A stretch of DNA of 64,000 nucleotides from VRUE01 sp963737575 (GTDB taxonomy: Bacteria; Actinomycetota; Thermoleophilia; Solirubrobacterales; 70-9). Of this stretch, positions 9,242-16,617 are shown in pieces (positions within the stretch are counted from its first letter, which is position 1; every line of letters begins with the position of its first letter). The notes beneath the pieces were generated by a model. The model worked only from the letters and a program-made list of their open reading frames with translations, searched no databases and was not told the DNA's origin. A program made the position numbers and the translations under genes. Location: the NCBI GenBank assembly GCA_963737575.1, contig CAVTTJ010000008.1, forward strand, positions 1 to 64,000, written 5' to 3'.

Positions 9242-9996
9242 GCGTCGAGACCTCACCGCGAGCGCTGGTCACGGGTATCTCACGAGGAATCGGCCATGCG
9301 ATCGCGACGCGGCTGCTGAGCGACGGCTGGCAGGTCGAGGGGACCTACCGCGAGAACCGTCGCAGTGCGGAGGAATTGGCGGAGACATTCCCTTCGCTCA
9401 GGATCCATCAGGCCGACTTCAGCAAGGAGGAGACGGTCGACGATCTCGTTGCAGCGGTCGAGGGTCCCCCACTCTCAGGTCTCGTCAACAACGCTGGCGT
9501 CATTCACTTCGAAGACCTCCACAGCTTTGACCCGAGGCGCTGGCGGGAGACGCTGGAGGTGAATCTGACGACGCCGGTGCGGCTGGCCCGAGCACTGGAG
9601 CCGTCGCTCAGCGGTGGGGTGGTGGTCAACATCGCAAGCACCGACGGGTTGACCGGCTCCTACAACTCGATGGCCTACGGCGTCAGCAAGGCGGCGCTTC
9701 TGAACGCCACCAAGAGTCTCGCGAACCTACTTGCGCGGAGCGAGATCAGAGTGGTCGCCGTCAGCCCAGGCTGGATCGATACCGAGATGACCACGGAGTC
9801 TGCCTTGGCCGGATCACTGACCCCGCTGGGGCGAAGCGGGGCGCCCGAGGAGGTCGCGAGCGCGGTTGCCTGGTTACTTAGCCCCGAGGCGGCATTCGTT
9901 ACGGGGGCGAATCTGATCGTCGATGGGGGCTACGGAAACGTCGATTACGTGATGCTGAAAGAGGCCGAGAGCGAGATTGAGAATGACGAGGGCTGA
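9238..9996 (+). CDS. Short-chain dehydrogenase/reductase
   Basis: This is a classical SDR of 252 residues. ATG 9238 overlaps the deacylase stop (ATGA). It has the dinucleotide motif TGISRGIG near the N-terminus, the structural NNAG motif, an active-site serine in NIAST, the YGVSKAA catalytic Tyr/Lys pair, and the SPGWIDTEMT segment. The acidic residue pattern after the second strand (TYRENRR) favours NADP(H) but is not decisive. In the operon it could oxidise or reduce the carbonyl product of transamination. Confidence 0.85.
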   Translation: MSVETSPRALVTGISRGIGHAIATRLLSDGWQVEGTYRENRRSAEELAETFPSLRIHQADFSKEETVDDLVAAVEGPPLSGLVNNAGVIHFEDLHSFDPRRWRETLEVNLTTPVRLARALEPSLSGGVVVNIASTDGLTGSYNSMAYGVSKAALLNATKSLANLLARSEIRVVAVSPGWIDTEMTTESALAGSLTPLGRSGAPEEVASAVAWLLSPEAAFVTGANLIVDGGYGNVDYVMLKEAESEIENDEG

Positions 9997-11395
9997 GGGG
10001 GACGCGAGAATCGACCGCGAGCGGCTCGCAGAGCTGACTCGGGCTGAATTGGATCGCTTCCGAGACGCGCGACCACGCTCGGCCGAGCTCCACAGAGAAG
10101 CGGAGAAGACACTGATCGGCGGGGTGCCGATGAACTGGATGAACAAATGGGCGACGGCTGCTCCGATTGCCGGGGATCCGCGCGCCTTTCCGCTCTTCAT
10201 CGAGAGCGCCCAAGGCGCTGAACTGATCGATGTTGACGGCCACCGCTATGTCGACTTTTGCCTTGGAGACACTGGGGCGATGACCGGTCACTCGCCGGAG
10301 CCAGTCGTCGAGGCTCTGCGGCGACGGGCAGCGCATGGATTCACTTTCATGCTGCCAAGCCGTCAGTCAATCGACGCGAGTCGGATATTGGCCGAGCGCT
10401 TCGGGCTGCCGCAATGGCAGTTCACGGTCTCGGCGACCGACGCCAATCGATTCTCGATCCGGCTTGCGCGGCGAATGACGAATCGCCGCAAGGTTCTCAT
10501 CTTCGACCATTGCTACCACGGCTCGGTGGACGAGTCCTTCGCCAGCATCGATGCCGAAGGGAACGTCGTCGAGCGCGCCTTCAACATGGGTGCGCCTGTT
10601 CCCCTCGAGGCGACGACGCGGGTCGTCGCCTTCAACGATTTGGCGGGCCTCGAGCGCGAACTCGCACATGGCGACGTCGCCTGCGTGATCACCGAGCCGG
10701 CTCTGACCAACGTCGGGATTGTGCTTCCACAGCCCGGCTTCCACGAGGGCCTCCGTGAGCTGACCCGCAAGGCGGGTGTCCTGCTCATTGTCGACGAGAC
10801 CCACACTATCTCGGCCGGGCTTGGCGGCTACACAGCTCGAGAGGGCCTCGAACCCGACATCCTCACGATCGGCAAGGCTGTGGCGAGCGGCTTGCCAGCC
10901 GGTGCATACGGGATCAGCGAGGAGCTCGCGAGCTCGATTATGGGAGACCCCGACCTCGAAGAGACTCTCACCGAGGGAATTGGCACCGGAGGGACACTGG
11001 CGGGCAACGCACTGACGGCAGAGCTGATCGCCGTGACCCTCTCAGAGGTGCTGACGGATGCCGCTTTCCAGCACATGATCGAGCTTGCAGCTAGGTGGGC
11101 CGATGGCGTCGAAGAGATCATCAAGCGCCAGCGGTTGCCATGGATGGTCACCGTGCTCGGAGCCCGTGCCGAGTATGCATTCACTCGAGAGGTGCCGGTC
11201 AATGGAGCGCAGCTCGCTGCGGTCGGAGACGAGCACCTCGAGCGCTACCTGCGAATCGCTCTGATCAACCGCGGGGTCCTCACCACGCCGTTCCACAACA
11301 TGGCGTTGGTCTCGCCCGAGACTGCGGTGAAGAATGTCGATCTTCATACCAGAGCGCTGGACGAAGCCATTACGGCTCTGCTCACGCCGCCCTAG
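9983..11395 (+). CDS. Class III aminotransferase, glutamate-1-semialdehyde aminomutase-like group
   Basis: This is a second class III PLP enzyme (470 residues) with a longer N-terminal helix than the first. ATG 9983 is preferred to TTG 9977; either start lies inside the SDR gene (14-nt overlap). Visible motifs are GDTGAMTGHSP, SATDANRFSIRLAR in the phosphate-binding region, FDHCYHGSVDE, the Asp motif in LLIVDETHTIS, and the Schiff-base lysine in LTIGKAVASGLPAGAYG. The sequence groups with the GSA-aminomutase-like aspartate aminotransferase family rather than with the omega-transaminase at the start of the operon. It is the last gene of the run and ends convergently with a VOC gene only 10 nt away. 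Confidence 0.82.
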   Translation: MTRAEGDARIDRERLAELTRAELDRFRDARPRSAELHREAEKTLIGGVPMNWMNKWATAAPIAGDPRAFPLFIESAQGAELIDVDGHRYVDFCLGDTGAMTGHSPEPVVEALRRRAAHGFTFMLPSRQSIDASRILAERFGLPQWQFTVSATDANRFSIRLARRMTNRRKVLIFDHCYHGSVDESFASIDAEGNVVERAFNMGAPVPLEATTRVVAFNDLAGLERELAHGDVACVITEPALTNVGIVLPQPGFHEGLRELTRKAGVLLIVDETHTISAGLGGYTAREGLEPDILTIGKAVASGLPAGAYGISEELASSIMGDPDLEETLTEGIGTGGTLAGNALTAELIAVTLSEVLTDAAFQHMIELAARWADGVEEIIKRQRLPWMVTVLGARAEYAFTREVPVNGAQLAAVGDEHLERYLRIALINRGVLTTPFHNMALVSPETAVKNVDLHTRALDEAITALLTPP

Positions 11396-11405
11396 CAGGC
11401 AGGGC

Positions 11406-11891
11406 TCATACCGACATCCCCGCTGGGAACTCGACCAACTCCATCGGCAGTCCCCATGGAGTGAGGAAGAAGATCCAGCGCAGGCCCTCGGCGACACCGC
11501 CCTCGACAGTCGTGGGCCCAGAGAGGACTTTGACCCCCTCTGCCCGACGGAGATACAGCACGGCGCTGTCCAAGTCTGAGACGCGAAGGCCGATGTGGGA
11601 GACGGAATGACCGGTGAGGTCCGGTGCATCCCGGTCTGTCTTGCCGTCGCGGCTGAATTCGAGCAGCTCAATCGTCGCGCTCGAGCTGACTCGCAGCATT
11701 GCAAGTCGCTCGATCGAGCGTGGGGGAACGTGCATCTCGCTCCACATTGAATCCCCGTCAGGGTCTGCGAATGGGCCTTCCTGGTACCAGAGCTCGGCAC
11801 CCAGGACGCCGACGAAGAAATCGACCGCGGCATCGAGGTCGGGGACGGTGATGCCGAAGTGATCGACCGTTTCGTAGGCTGGAAACTTCAT
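11406..11891 (-). CDS. VOC (glyoxalase/dioxygenase-fold) family protein
   Basis: This is a single VOC protein of 161 residues with two paired beta-alpha-beta-beta-beta modules. The first reads VDHFGITVPDLDAAVDFF and the second SHIGLRVSDLDSAVLYL. Potential metal ligands are the His in VDHFG, the His in VSHIG, and the Glu in PMELVEF. The start ATG 11891 (MKFPAYETVD) is preferred because the upstream extension is not VOC-like. VOC proteins include glyoxalases, epimerases, ring-cleaving dioxygenases and antibiotic-binding proteins, so no reaction can be assigned. Confidence 0.75.
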   Translation of the reverse strand: MKFPAYETVDHFGITVPDLDAAVDFFVGVLGAELWYQEGPFADPDGDSMWSEMHVPPRSIERLAMLRVSSSATIELLEFSRDGKTDRDAPDLTGHSVSHIGLRVSDLDSAVLYLRRAEGVKVLSGPTTVEGGVAEGLRWIFFLTPWGLPMELVEFPAGMSV

Positions 11892-12235
11892 CTGAGAAGA
11901 GCTGTGCTGCGGCCACAGAGCATTGGCTCCGGCAGCTGTTGGATTGTATGTCAATCGTGGTCAGGTCCGGGTCACCCTGATCGTCGTCGAGGAGGCCGCC
12001 AGCTCCGAGCTAGTGCAGAAGCTACTAGTCGTTTTCGGCTCATACCCCGAAGGTCCCGCTCGAATCCCGCCCTGTATTCGACCTATCGATTGAAGGTCTT
12101 CTGCGGTCGATCTTGGGATTGCGCGCCCGCCGCACGAGACAGCTGGCGGCAAGCCGCACGAGCCCGGTTAATCCGCTCGGGTGAAAGGCTCGCCAGGGGC
12201 TGAGCCGGCCAGAGAATTTGCCCTCGGCTCGGGCA
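11892..12235. other. Gene-free stretch with a tRNA-like fragment
   Basis: No convincing reading frame is seen. The stretch contains the first of three tRNA-Met-like fragments (12036-12097, listed separately). The upstream portion would hold the promoter of the leftward VOC gene, but no clear box could be picked out. Confidence 0.5.
12036..12097 (+). repeat. tRNA-Met 3'-half-like fragment, copy 1 (putative attachment-site remnant)
   Basis: The segment starts CGGCTCATACCCCGAAGGTC, matching the anticodon loop (CAT) and 3' anticodon stem of a bacterial tRNA-Met, and continues into a T-arm-like CTCGAATCCCG. No matching 5' half is present upstream. About 4 nt later comes ATTCGACCTATCGATTGAAG, which recurs in related form at 13598 and 21541. 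tRNA 3' halves are typical integrase targets, so this may mark an old insertion. The tRNA identity is inferred from resemblance only. Confidence 0.5.
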
Positions 12236-12490
12236 TCAGCGCAGCTCATCAAGCGAGGCGACCTCGAGGTCGAACGGTTCGTCGGCGGAGCGCCGACGCC
12301 GGTATGGGGAAACTGTCACACGATGGACCTCACCGCAGACGCAATCGACCTCGATTGGCCGTGTGTCGGCCGCCGGGTCGGTGGTGACCTTAAGGCGCCG
12401 GAGCTTGCCGGCGGGCTTGCAGCCGAACGAAATCACCCAGCCATAGTCCGCGGGCTCGATGCGTTTTTTCGGGCGACGGGATTGGGGCAT
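12236..12490 (-). CDS. Small hypothetical protein
   Basis: This is an unrecognised 84-residue protein. The start ATG 12490 has a purine-rich GGAGAGG about 10 nt upstream. The sequence is strongly basic at the N-terminus (MPQSRRPKKRIEPAD), then has one compact DCVCGEVHRV stretch with a CxC pair and ends acidic. It may be a small zinc-binding or nucleic-acid-associated protein, but a single CxC is not enough to claim this. It lies in the accessory zone between two tRNA-like fragments. I keep it because composition and start site look coding. Confidence 0.4.
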   Translation of the reverse strand: MPQSRRPKKRIEPADYGWVISFGCKPAGKLRRLKVTTDPAADTRPIEVDCVCGEVHRVTVSPYRRRRSADEPFDLEVASLDELR

Positions 12491-12770
12491 CTACTCATCC
12501 TCTCCGGTTGTGAGCTGGGCCGTTGTCGGGGACCTCACGGGCGCGGCGGGCTCTTACGGACTCGTTTGGGTGCCTGCGCTTCGTTCAGTCGCGTCGACAG
12601 AGGACGGATCTTTCTGGCTCTGCGCAAGGTGCAGCTGGAGCGACTGGGAACAGACCATCCCTGGTTGAGGACGATTGGCAAGACGACCTCGTTCGACTAT
12701 GCGCGGGCGGTAGCGAGAGACGACTCGGGCCCCGGATTCGACCCATCCGGGGTTTTGGCGGTAATCCTTC

Positions 12771-13343
12771 TCACCGGAGATCGACCGCGACCTCGACGGC
12801 ACCCATGCCCGCCGACTTGGTCTCGTAGACCCCCATGACCTTTTCTAATAGGCGCCTGATCGCGATGTTGTCGGAATGGATCGTGCCTGTGAATCGGATG
12901 ATGCCTAGTTCGCAAGCGCGGAGCACGAGCGCACTGAGCAGCGCCGCTCCCAGGCCTATTCGCATCCATTGATCGCCGACGCCGATCGCGAACTCCGCCG
13001 TCTCAGGGTGGTCGTCGCTGCGGATGAATCTGGCTGTGCCAAAGCTTTGGCCAGTTCCGGGGGCGACTGCGATCAGCGCCTCATGGTGGACATGGTCAAC
13101 GTCGGTCAGGTAGTCGAGCTCCTTGCTCGAGAGCCGCGGCTTGGGGGTCAGGAAGCGCAGGAAGATTGACCCCTGGCTGGCGCTCTCGAATCCCTCGTTT
13201 AGTCGTTCGCGATCCGACGGTTGGATCGGTCGAATCAGTGCCCTGGCCCCATCCGCCAGCTCGACGATGTGGGCACTCGAGCTCGCTCCTCCATTACTGC
13301 GACCCGCGACGTCTCTCGCACTTGCCTTGCTCGAGGTCCACAT
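12771..13343 (-). CDS. GNAT-family N-acetyltransferase
   Basis: This is a 190-residue GNAT acetyltransferase resembling the C-terminal domain of Pat-type lysine acetylases. The core starts at ALIRPIQPSDRERLNEGF. It has FLRFLTPKPRLSSKELDYLT typical of that subfamily, the central AEFAIGVGDQWMRIGLGAAL containing the acetyl-CoA pyrophosphate loop (here RIGLGAA, lacking the usual Q/R-x-x-G-x-G arginine spacing), and a C-terminal NIAIRRLLEKVMG helix. The start is uncertain. ATG 13343 is used because upstream codons look non-coding. It has no operon partner and sits inside the zone of tRNA-like fragments. Confidence 0.7.
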   Translation of the reverse strand: MWTSSKASARDVAGRSNGGASSSAHIVELADGARALIRPIQPSDRERLNEGFESASQGSIFLRFLTPKPRLSSKELDYLTDVDHVHHEALIAVAPGTGQSFGTARFIRSDDHPETAEFAIGVGDQWMRIGLGAALLSALVLRACELGIIRFTGTIHSDNIAIRRLLEKVMGVYETKSAGMGAVEVAVDLR

Positions 13344-13735
13344 GGAAACGAGTACGGCCCCTGCGGGGCCGGCGTTCAACTGATCCCGCTCCCGAACCAC
13401 CTGTGCTCACAGCAAGTTCCTTCTCTTGGGGCCAGGGGCGGGACGCTGTCGGAGCGGACGTTGACCCGAAGCCCGAGGATCCACAAACCCCTTGGGGGGC
13501 GCCGCTGCCGCCCGTCTGGCAAAGCCGCAGGGCTCCCACCTAGGTTCTCAGGATGCATCTCATAGCCCGAAGTTCGCAGGATCGAATCCCACCGCGGATT
13601 CGAACTATCGATTTGCAGGTCCATTCCTTTTCCCCATGACCTACTCCCGGCTCAGCTTGGCCGACTGCATCAGCTCACGGGCGGTCGAGCGCGTCCGCCC
13701 AGCCTTCCTGATGGGGCAGATACGGTTCGGGCTGA
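13344..13735. other. Gene-free stretch with a tRNA-like fragment
   Basis: No coding frame is convincing here. Apart from the tRNA-Met-like copy 2 at 13557-13620, nothing is recognised. The last 60 nt should hold the promoter of the alpha/beta hydrolase; an ATACGG-like box lies about 10 nt before its ATG. Confidence 0.45.
13557..13620 (+). repeat. tRNA-Met 3'-half-like fragment, copy 2
   Basis: It begins ATCTCATAGCCCGAAG, again the CAT anticodon loop and 3' stem of a tRNA-Met, then GCAGGATCGAATCCCACC as T-arm remnant. It ends with ATTCGAACTATCGATTTGCA, the same trailing block as copies 1 and 3. There is no 5' tRNA half. Together with copies 1 and 3 it suggests repeated integration at one kind of tRNA site. 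Confidence 0.5.
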
Positions 13736-14533
13736 ATGACCGAGCGGATCGAGATCGATGGTCTGACACTGGCCTACGAGGACACCGGCGGCGAGGGCCC
13801 GGCAGTTCTCTTCCTCCACGGCTTGGGTGGCTCGGCGAACGCCTGGCTGGCGCAGCTCGAGGCTTGCCGGCAGCGTGGCTGGCGCGCAATCGCCTACGAC
13901 CAGCGCGGCGCGGGGCGCTCCGACAGGCCGCCCGGCCCCTACTCGGTCGAACAGTGGGTGCTTGATGCATGCGGGCTGCTCGATGCCCTGAGAGTCGAGC
14001 GGGTGGCGATCATCGGGCACTCGGTGGGGGCAATGATCTCCGCCCACGCAGCAGTGCGTCTCAGAGAGCGGCCCTGGGCCCTAGCAGTGTGCGGCGGTGC
14101 GCTGGCCTGGCGCCCTGAGGCGGGTCCGGTGTTCGAGCGTAGGGTTGAGCTGGCCCGGGCCGGCCGCATGGACGAGATCGCCACCGGGGTCGCGATCACC
14201 GGTCTCTCGGCGCGCTGCCGAGCCGAGGACCCGAGGCTGCTCGGCTTGATGCAGGAGCTGATTGCTTCCAATGACCCCTCGGCCTACGCAGAGTGCTCCG
14301 CGGCCACGGCACCTGCGGCGATGCCTGACCTCTCGGCGCTGCGCTGCCCACTGCTCGCCATTTGCGGCTCGGAGGACCCCGTCGCCCCCCCGGAGGCGGC
14401 CAGGCTGATCGCTGAGGCCGCCCCCGAGGGCCGCACCGGCGTGGTTGAGGGCGCGGCGCACTGGTGCGCGATAGAGGACCCGGGCGCGACGAATGCTGTC
14501 CTATTTGGCTTCCTTGACGAGCTGGCGCCGTAA
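13736..14533 (+). CDS. Alpha/beta-fold hydrolase
   Basis: This is a 265-residue alpha/beta hydrolase of the lactonase/esterase type. It has the oxyanion loop FLHGLGGSANAW, DQRGAGRSDRP, the nucleophile elbow GHSVGAM, the acid in CGSEDPVAPPEA, and the histidine in GAAHWCAIE, so the triad Ser-Asp-His is complete. A cap region lies between the nucleophile and the acid. It resembles the 3-oxoadipate enol-lactonase branch, but there are no aromatic-pathway neighbours to support that role. The gene is followed within about 100 nt by a polysaccharide deacetylase on the same strand. Confidence 0.8.
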   Translation: MTERIEIDGLTLAYEDTGGEGPAVLFLHGLGGSANAWLAQLEACRQRGWRAIAYDQRGAGRSDRPPGPYSVEQWVLDACGLLDALRVERVAIIGHSVGAMISAHAAVRLRERPWALAVCGGALAWRPEAGPVFERRVELARAGRMDEIATGVAITGLSARCRAEDPRLLGLMQELIASNDPSAYAECSAATAPAAMPDLSALRCPLLAICGSEDPVAPPEAARLIAEAAPEGRTGVVEGAAHWCAIEDPGATNAVLFGFLDELAP

Positions 14534-14640
14534 AGTTGGAAGCCCCTGCCGCTCAGGCAGTCATGCAATTCCCGGTTCCTCGAATACAAGCCAACGTTCG
14601 ACCCCGACGGCGTCTCCTCCTCGCTGCTGCTCCGGTGAGA

Positions 14641-15408
14641 ATGCATCGGGCTAGCCACCGTCTGAGCAGCATTCGCAAGGTGGGGGTTGCTCTGGCCTTG
14701 ACCGCGATTGTGTTCGGGAGTCGCGGCGTCGGATCGGCGAGCTCATCGAACGGAAGCGGCGGCACCCCGGTCGGCGCCCGCGAGGTAATCGGTTGCACCT
14801 CCGGGGGGACAGTCGACGTCGCCCACGGGTCCCGCGGCCGCCGAATCGTCGCGCTGACCTTCGACGACGGGCCCAGCCTGAGTTTCACGCCGTCCATCCT
14901 CGCGATCCTCGATCGCCTTCATGCAAGGGGAACCTTTTTCGAGGAGGGGCGCCACGTCACCAACCGGGAAGCGCTGATGCGTCGGATCCTTGCCAGCGGG
15001 GACGAGATCGCCAACCACTCCTTCGACCACCCGCGACATCCCGGCTACACGGAGCTTGCGACCACAAACCGGCTAATCCATGGCGCCACCGGGTTCACTC
15101 CGTGCCTCTTCAGGCCGCCATATGGCCTGATCGACGCGAAGGTCGAGGCCGCGGCGCGGCGCAACGGGCTTCAGACCGTCCTCTGGGACGTTGATTCGGG
15201 CGACGAGAAACACCCCGGAATCACCGCGATTCGCACCAACGTTCTCGACCTGTCTGAATCGGGGTCGATCATCCTCATGCACGACGGCGGCCATCACCCT
15301 CAGACCGTCGCTGCGCTGCCGGGCATCATTAGGGGCCTACGCGCCCGAGGATTCCGGTTCGGGACAGTCACCGAAATCCTGGGCGGCCACTTCATCTACA
15401 CAGAGTGA
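14641..15408 (+). CDS. Secreted polysaccharide deacetylase (NodB/CE4 family)
   Basis: This is a 255-residue CE4 deacetylase. ATG 14641 is chosen because it gives a classical N-terminus with a hydrophobic stretch (KVGVALALTAIVFGS) and GGTGAG-like bases close upstream. The NodB motifs are complete: TFDDGPS with the base and metal Asp, HSFDHPRHPG with metal histidines, RPPYGLID, LWDVDSGD, and LMHDGG. Such enzymes remove N- or O-acetyl groups from peptidoglycan, chitin-like or exopolysaccharide chains outside the cell. A second reading in the same direction starts shortly after its stop but is not functionally related. Confidence 0.82.
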   Translation: MHRASHRLSSIRKVGVALALTAIVFGSRGVGSASSSNGSGGTPVGAREVIGCTSGGTVDVAHGSRGRRIVALTFDDGPSLSFTPSILAILDRLHARGTFFEEGRHVTNREALMRRILASGDEIANHSFDHPRHPGYTELATTNRLIHGATGFTPCLFRPPYGLIDAKVEAAARRNGLQTVLWDVDSGDEKHPGITAIRTNVLDLSESGSIILMHDGGHHPQTVAALPGIIRGLRARGFRFGTVTEILGGHFIYTE

Positions 15409-15481
15409 TCACCTGCGAGAACCGGGTCCTACCCGACCCAGGCCTTTAGACCCAGCTGCGTCCGAAGGCCTATATGGCTAC

Positions 15482-16386
15482 GTGGTCGACTATCCGGACG
15501 AGGAGCTCGCCGACTGGTCAGAGCACGGTCTAGGCGCTTACATGGACCCGAGCGGCCGAAAACCCGAGGACCAGCGCGATGAGGAGGGACGGCGGATCTG
15601 GATCCGCGAAGCCTGGGAGTGGATCATCGCCAATGCGCTGGGGCGTGAGACACCTCCGCCCGCTTGGGCCGAGCGCCCAGCGCTCACCCGCTTCACCGTC
15701 TCAAGCCCGCGGCTGGCCGGCTGGTTTTCGCATTCCGCGGTGAGGCCCGGCAGCTTCGGACTGCTGGCCCACCCCGACAGCGTTTTCTACGGCCAGGAGG
15801 GCGGCGAGGGGACTGAGAAGTCGACGCCACTACCCGCGGCGACCTATCAGCAGGACCCCGCTGCCTGGACTGATCTCGACTGGCACGATCGGCGCAGGGG
15901 GAAGCCGGTGCGGATCCTCACCCCGGCGGGGCGACTCGATCCCGAGCACTTCGCCGACGCAGCCTCGGGCGGAGCGGTCGTCGTGGAGACGATGGGACGC
16001 GTCCTCGGCCGCTACATCCGCCGCCCCGAGCACAAGTCCCTGGCGCCCGACGGGAGCCCAGCGGGACCGGACACGGTCGGCTTACTGCGGCGCCGACCGG
16101 TCCATGGGCACCCGGACAGCACGACCTGATCGGCAAGGAGGGCAACCAGCTCGTTGAGCGGGGGACCGGGCAGGTGGATGAGAGCGCCGAGTATCGGAAT
16201 GAGTACGGAACGAGGGCCGATCCGTGGGGGCGGACGCTCGAGCGACTGCGGAACATCGGCGCCGCCGAGATCATCAGGCGGACGGGCTTCTCGAGGTCAG
16301 CGGTGTATGCGGTGCTGGCGGGTGCTCGGCCTCGCCGGGAGCAGATGCGCGTTTACGAGACGATTGCCATGCACACCGGAGCTTGA
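15482..16386 (+). pseudogene. Broken mobile-element-type protein with C-terminal helix-turn-helix
   Basis: The first part (to a stop at 16127-16129) reads as a hydrophilic protein containing YVVDYPDEELADWSEHGLGA and RPGSFGLLAHPDSVFYGQ. The continuation lies in another frame: LIGKEGNQLVERGTGQV, then a C-terminal helix-turn-helix GFSRSAVYAVLAGARP. One lost base between about 16040 and 16126 would join the two. I have only a general impression that such tails belong to large actinobacterial element proteins. The start is uncertain (GTG 15482, or ATG 15542). With no intact N-terminal domain, it looks like a decayed 3' end of a larger gene. Confidence 0.45.
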
Positions 16387-16617
16387 CGAAAGCTCCGGTC
16401 CCATTGGCCTACCGGAAAATGCGGATTGACACGTGACTGGTCGGTTGTAGGCTCGCCGAACTGCGGCGGGGGCCAGAAGTCTGAGCCAGGGCCGGGCCGA
16501 GTCGCACGAAGACCATAGGAGCGGGCAACGGCTTTTTCAGCGCCACATCGGGATTCGGGCACGCAGTGCCCACCCACACGCTCAAGGCTCGTACCTCTAG
16601 CTCTCACGCTCCTTTCG

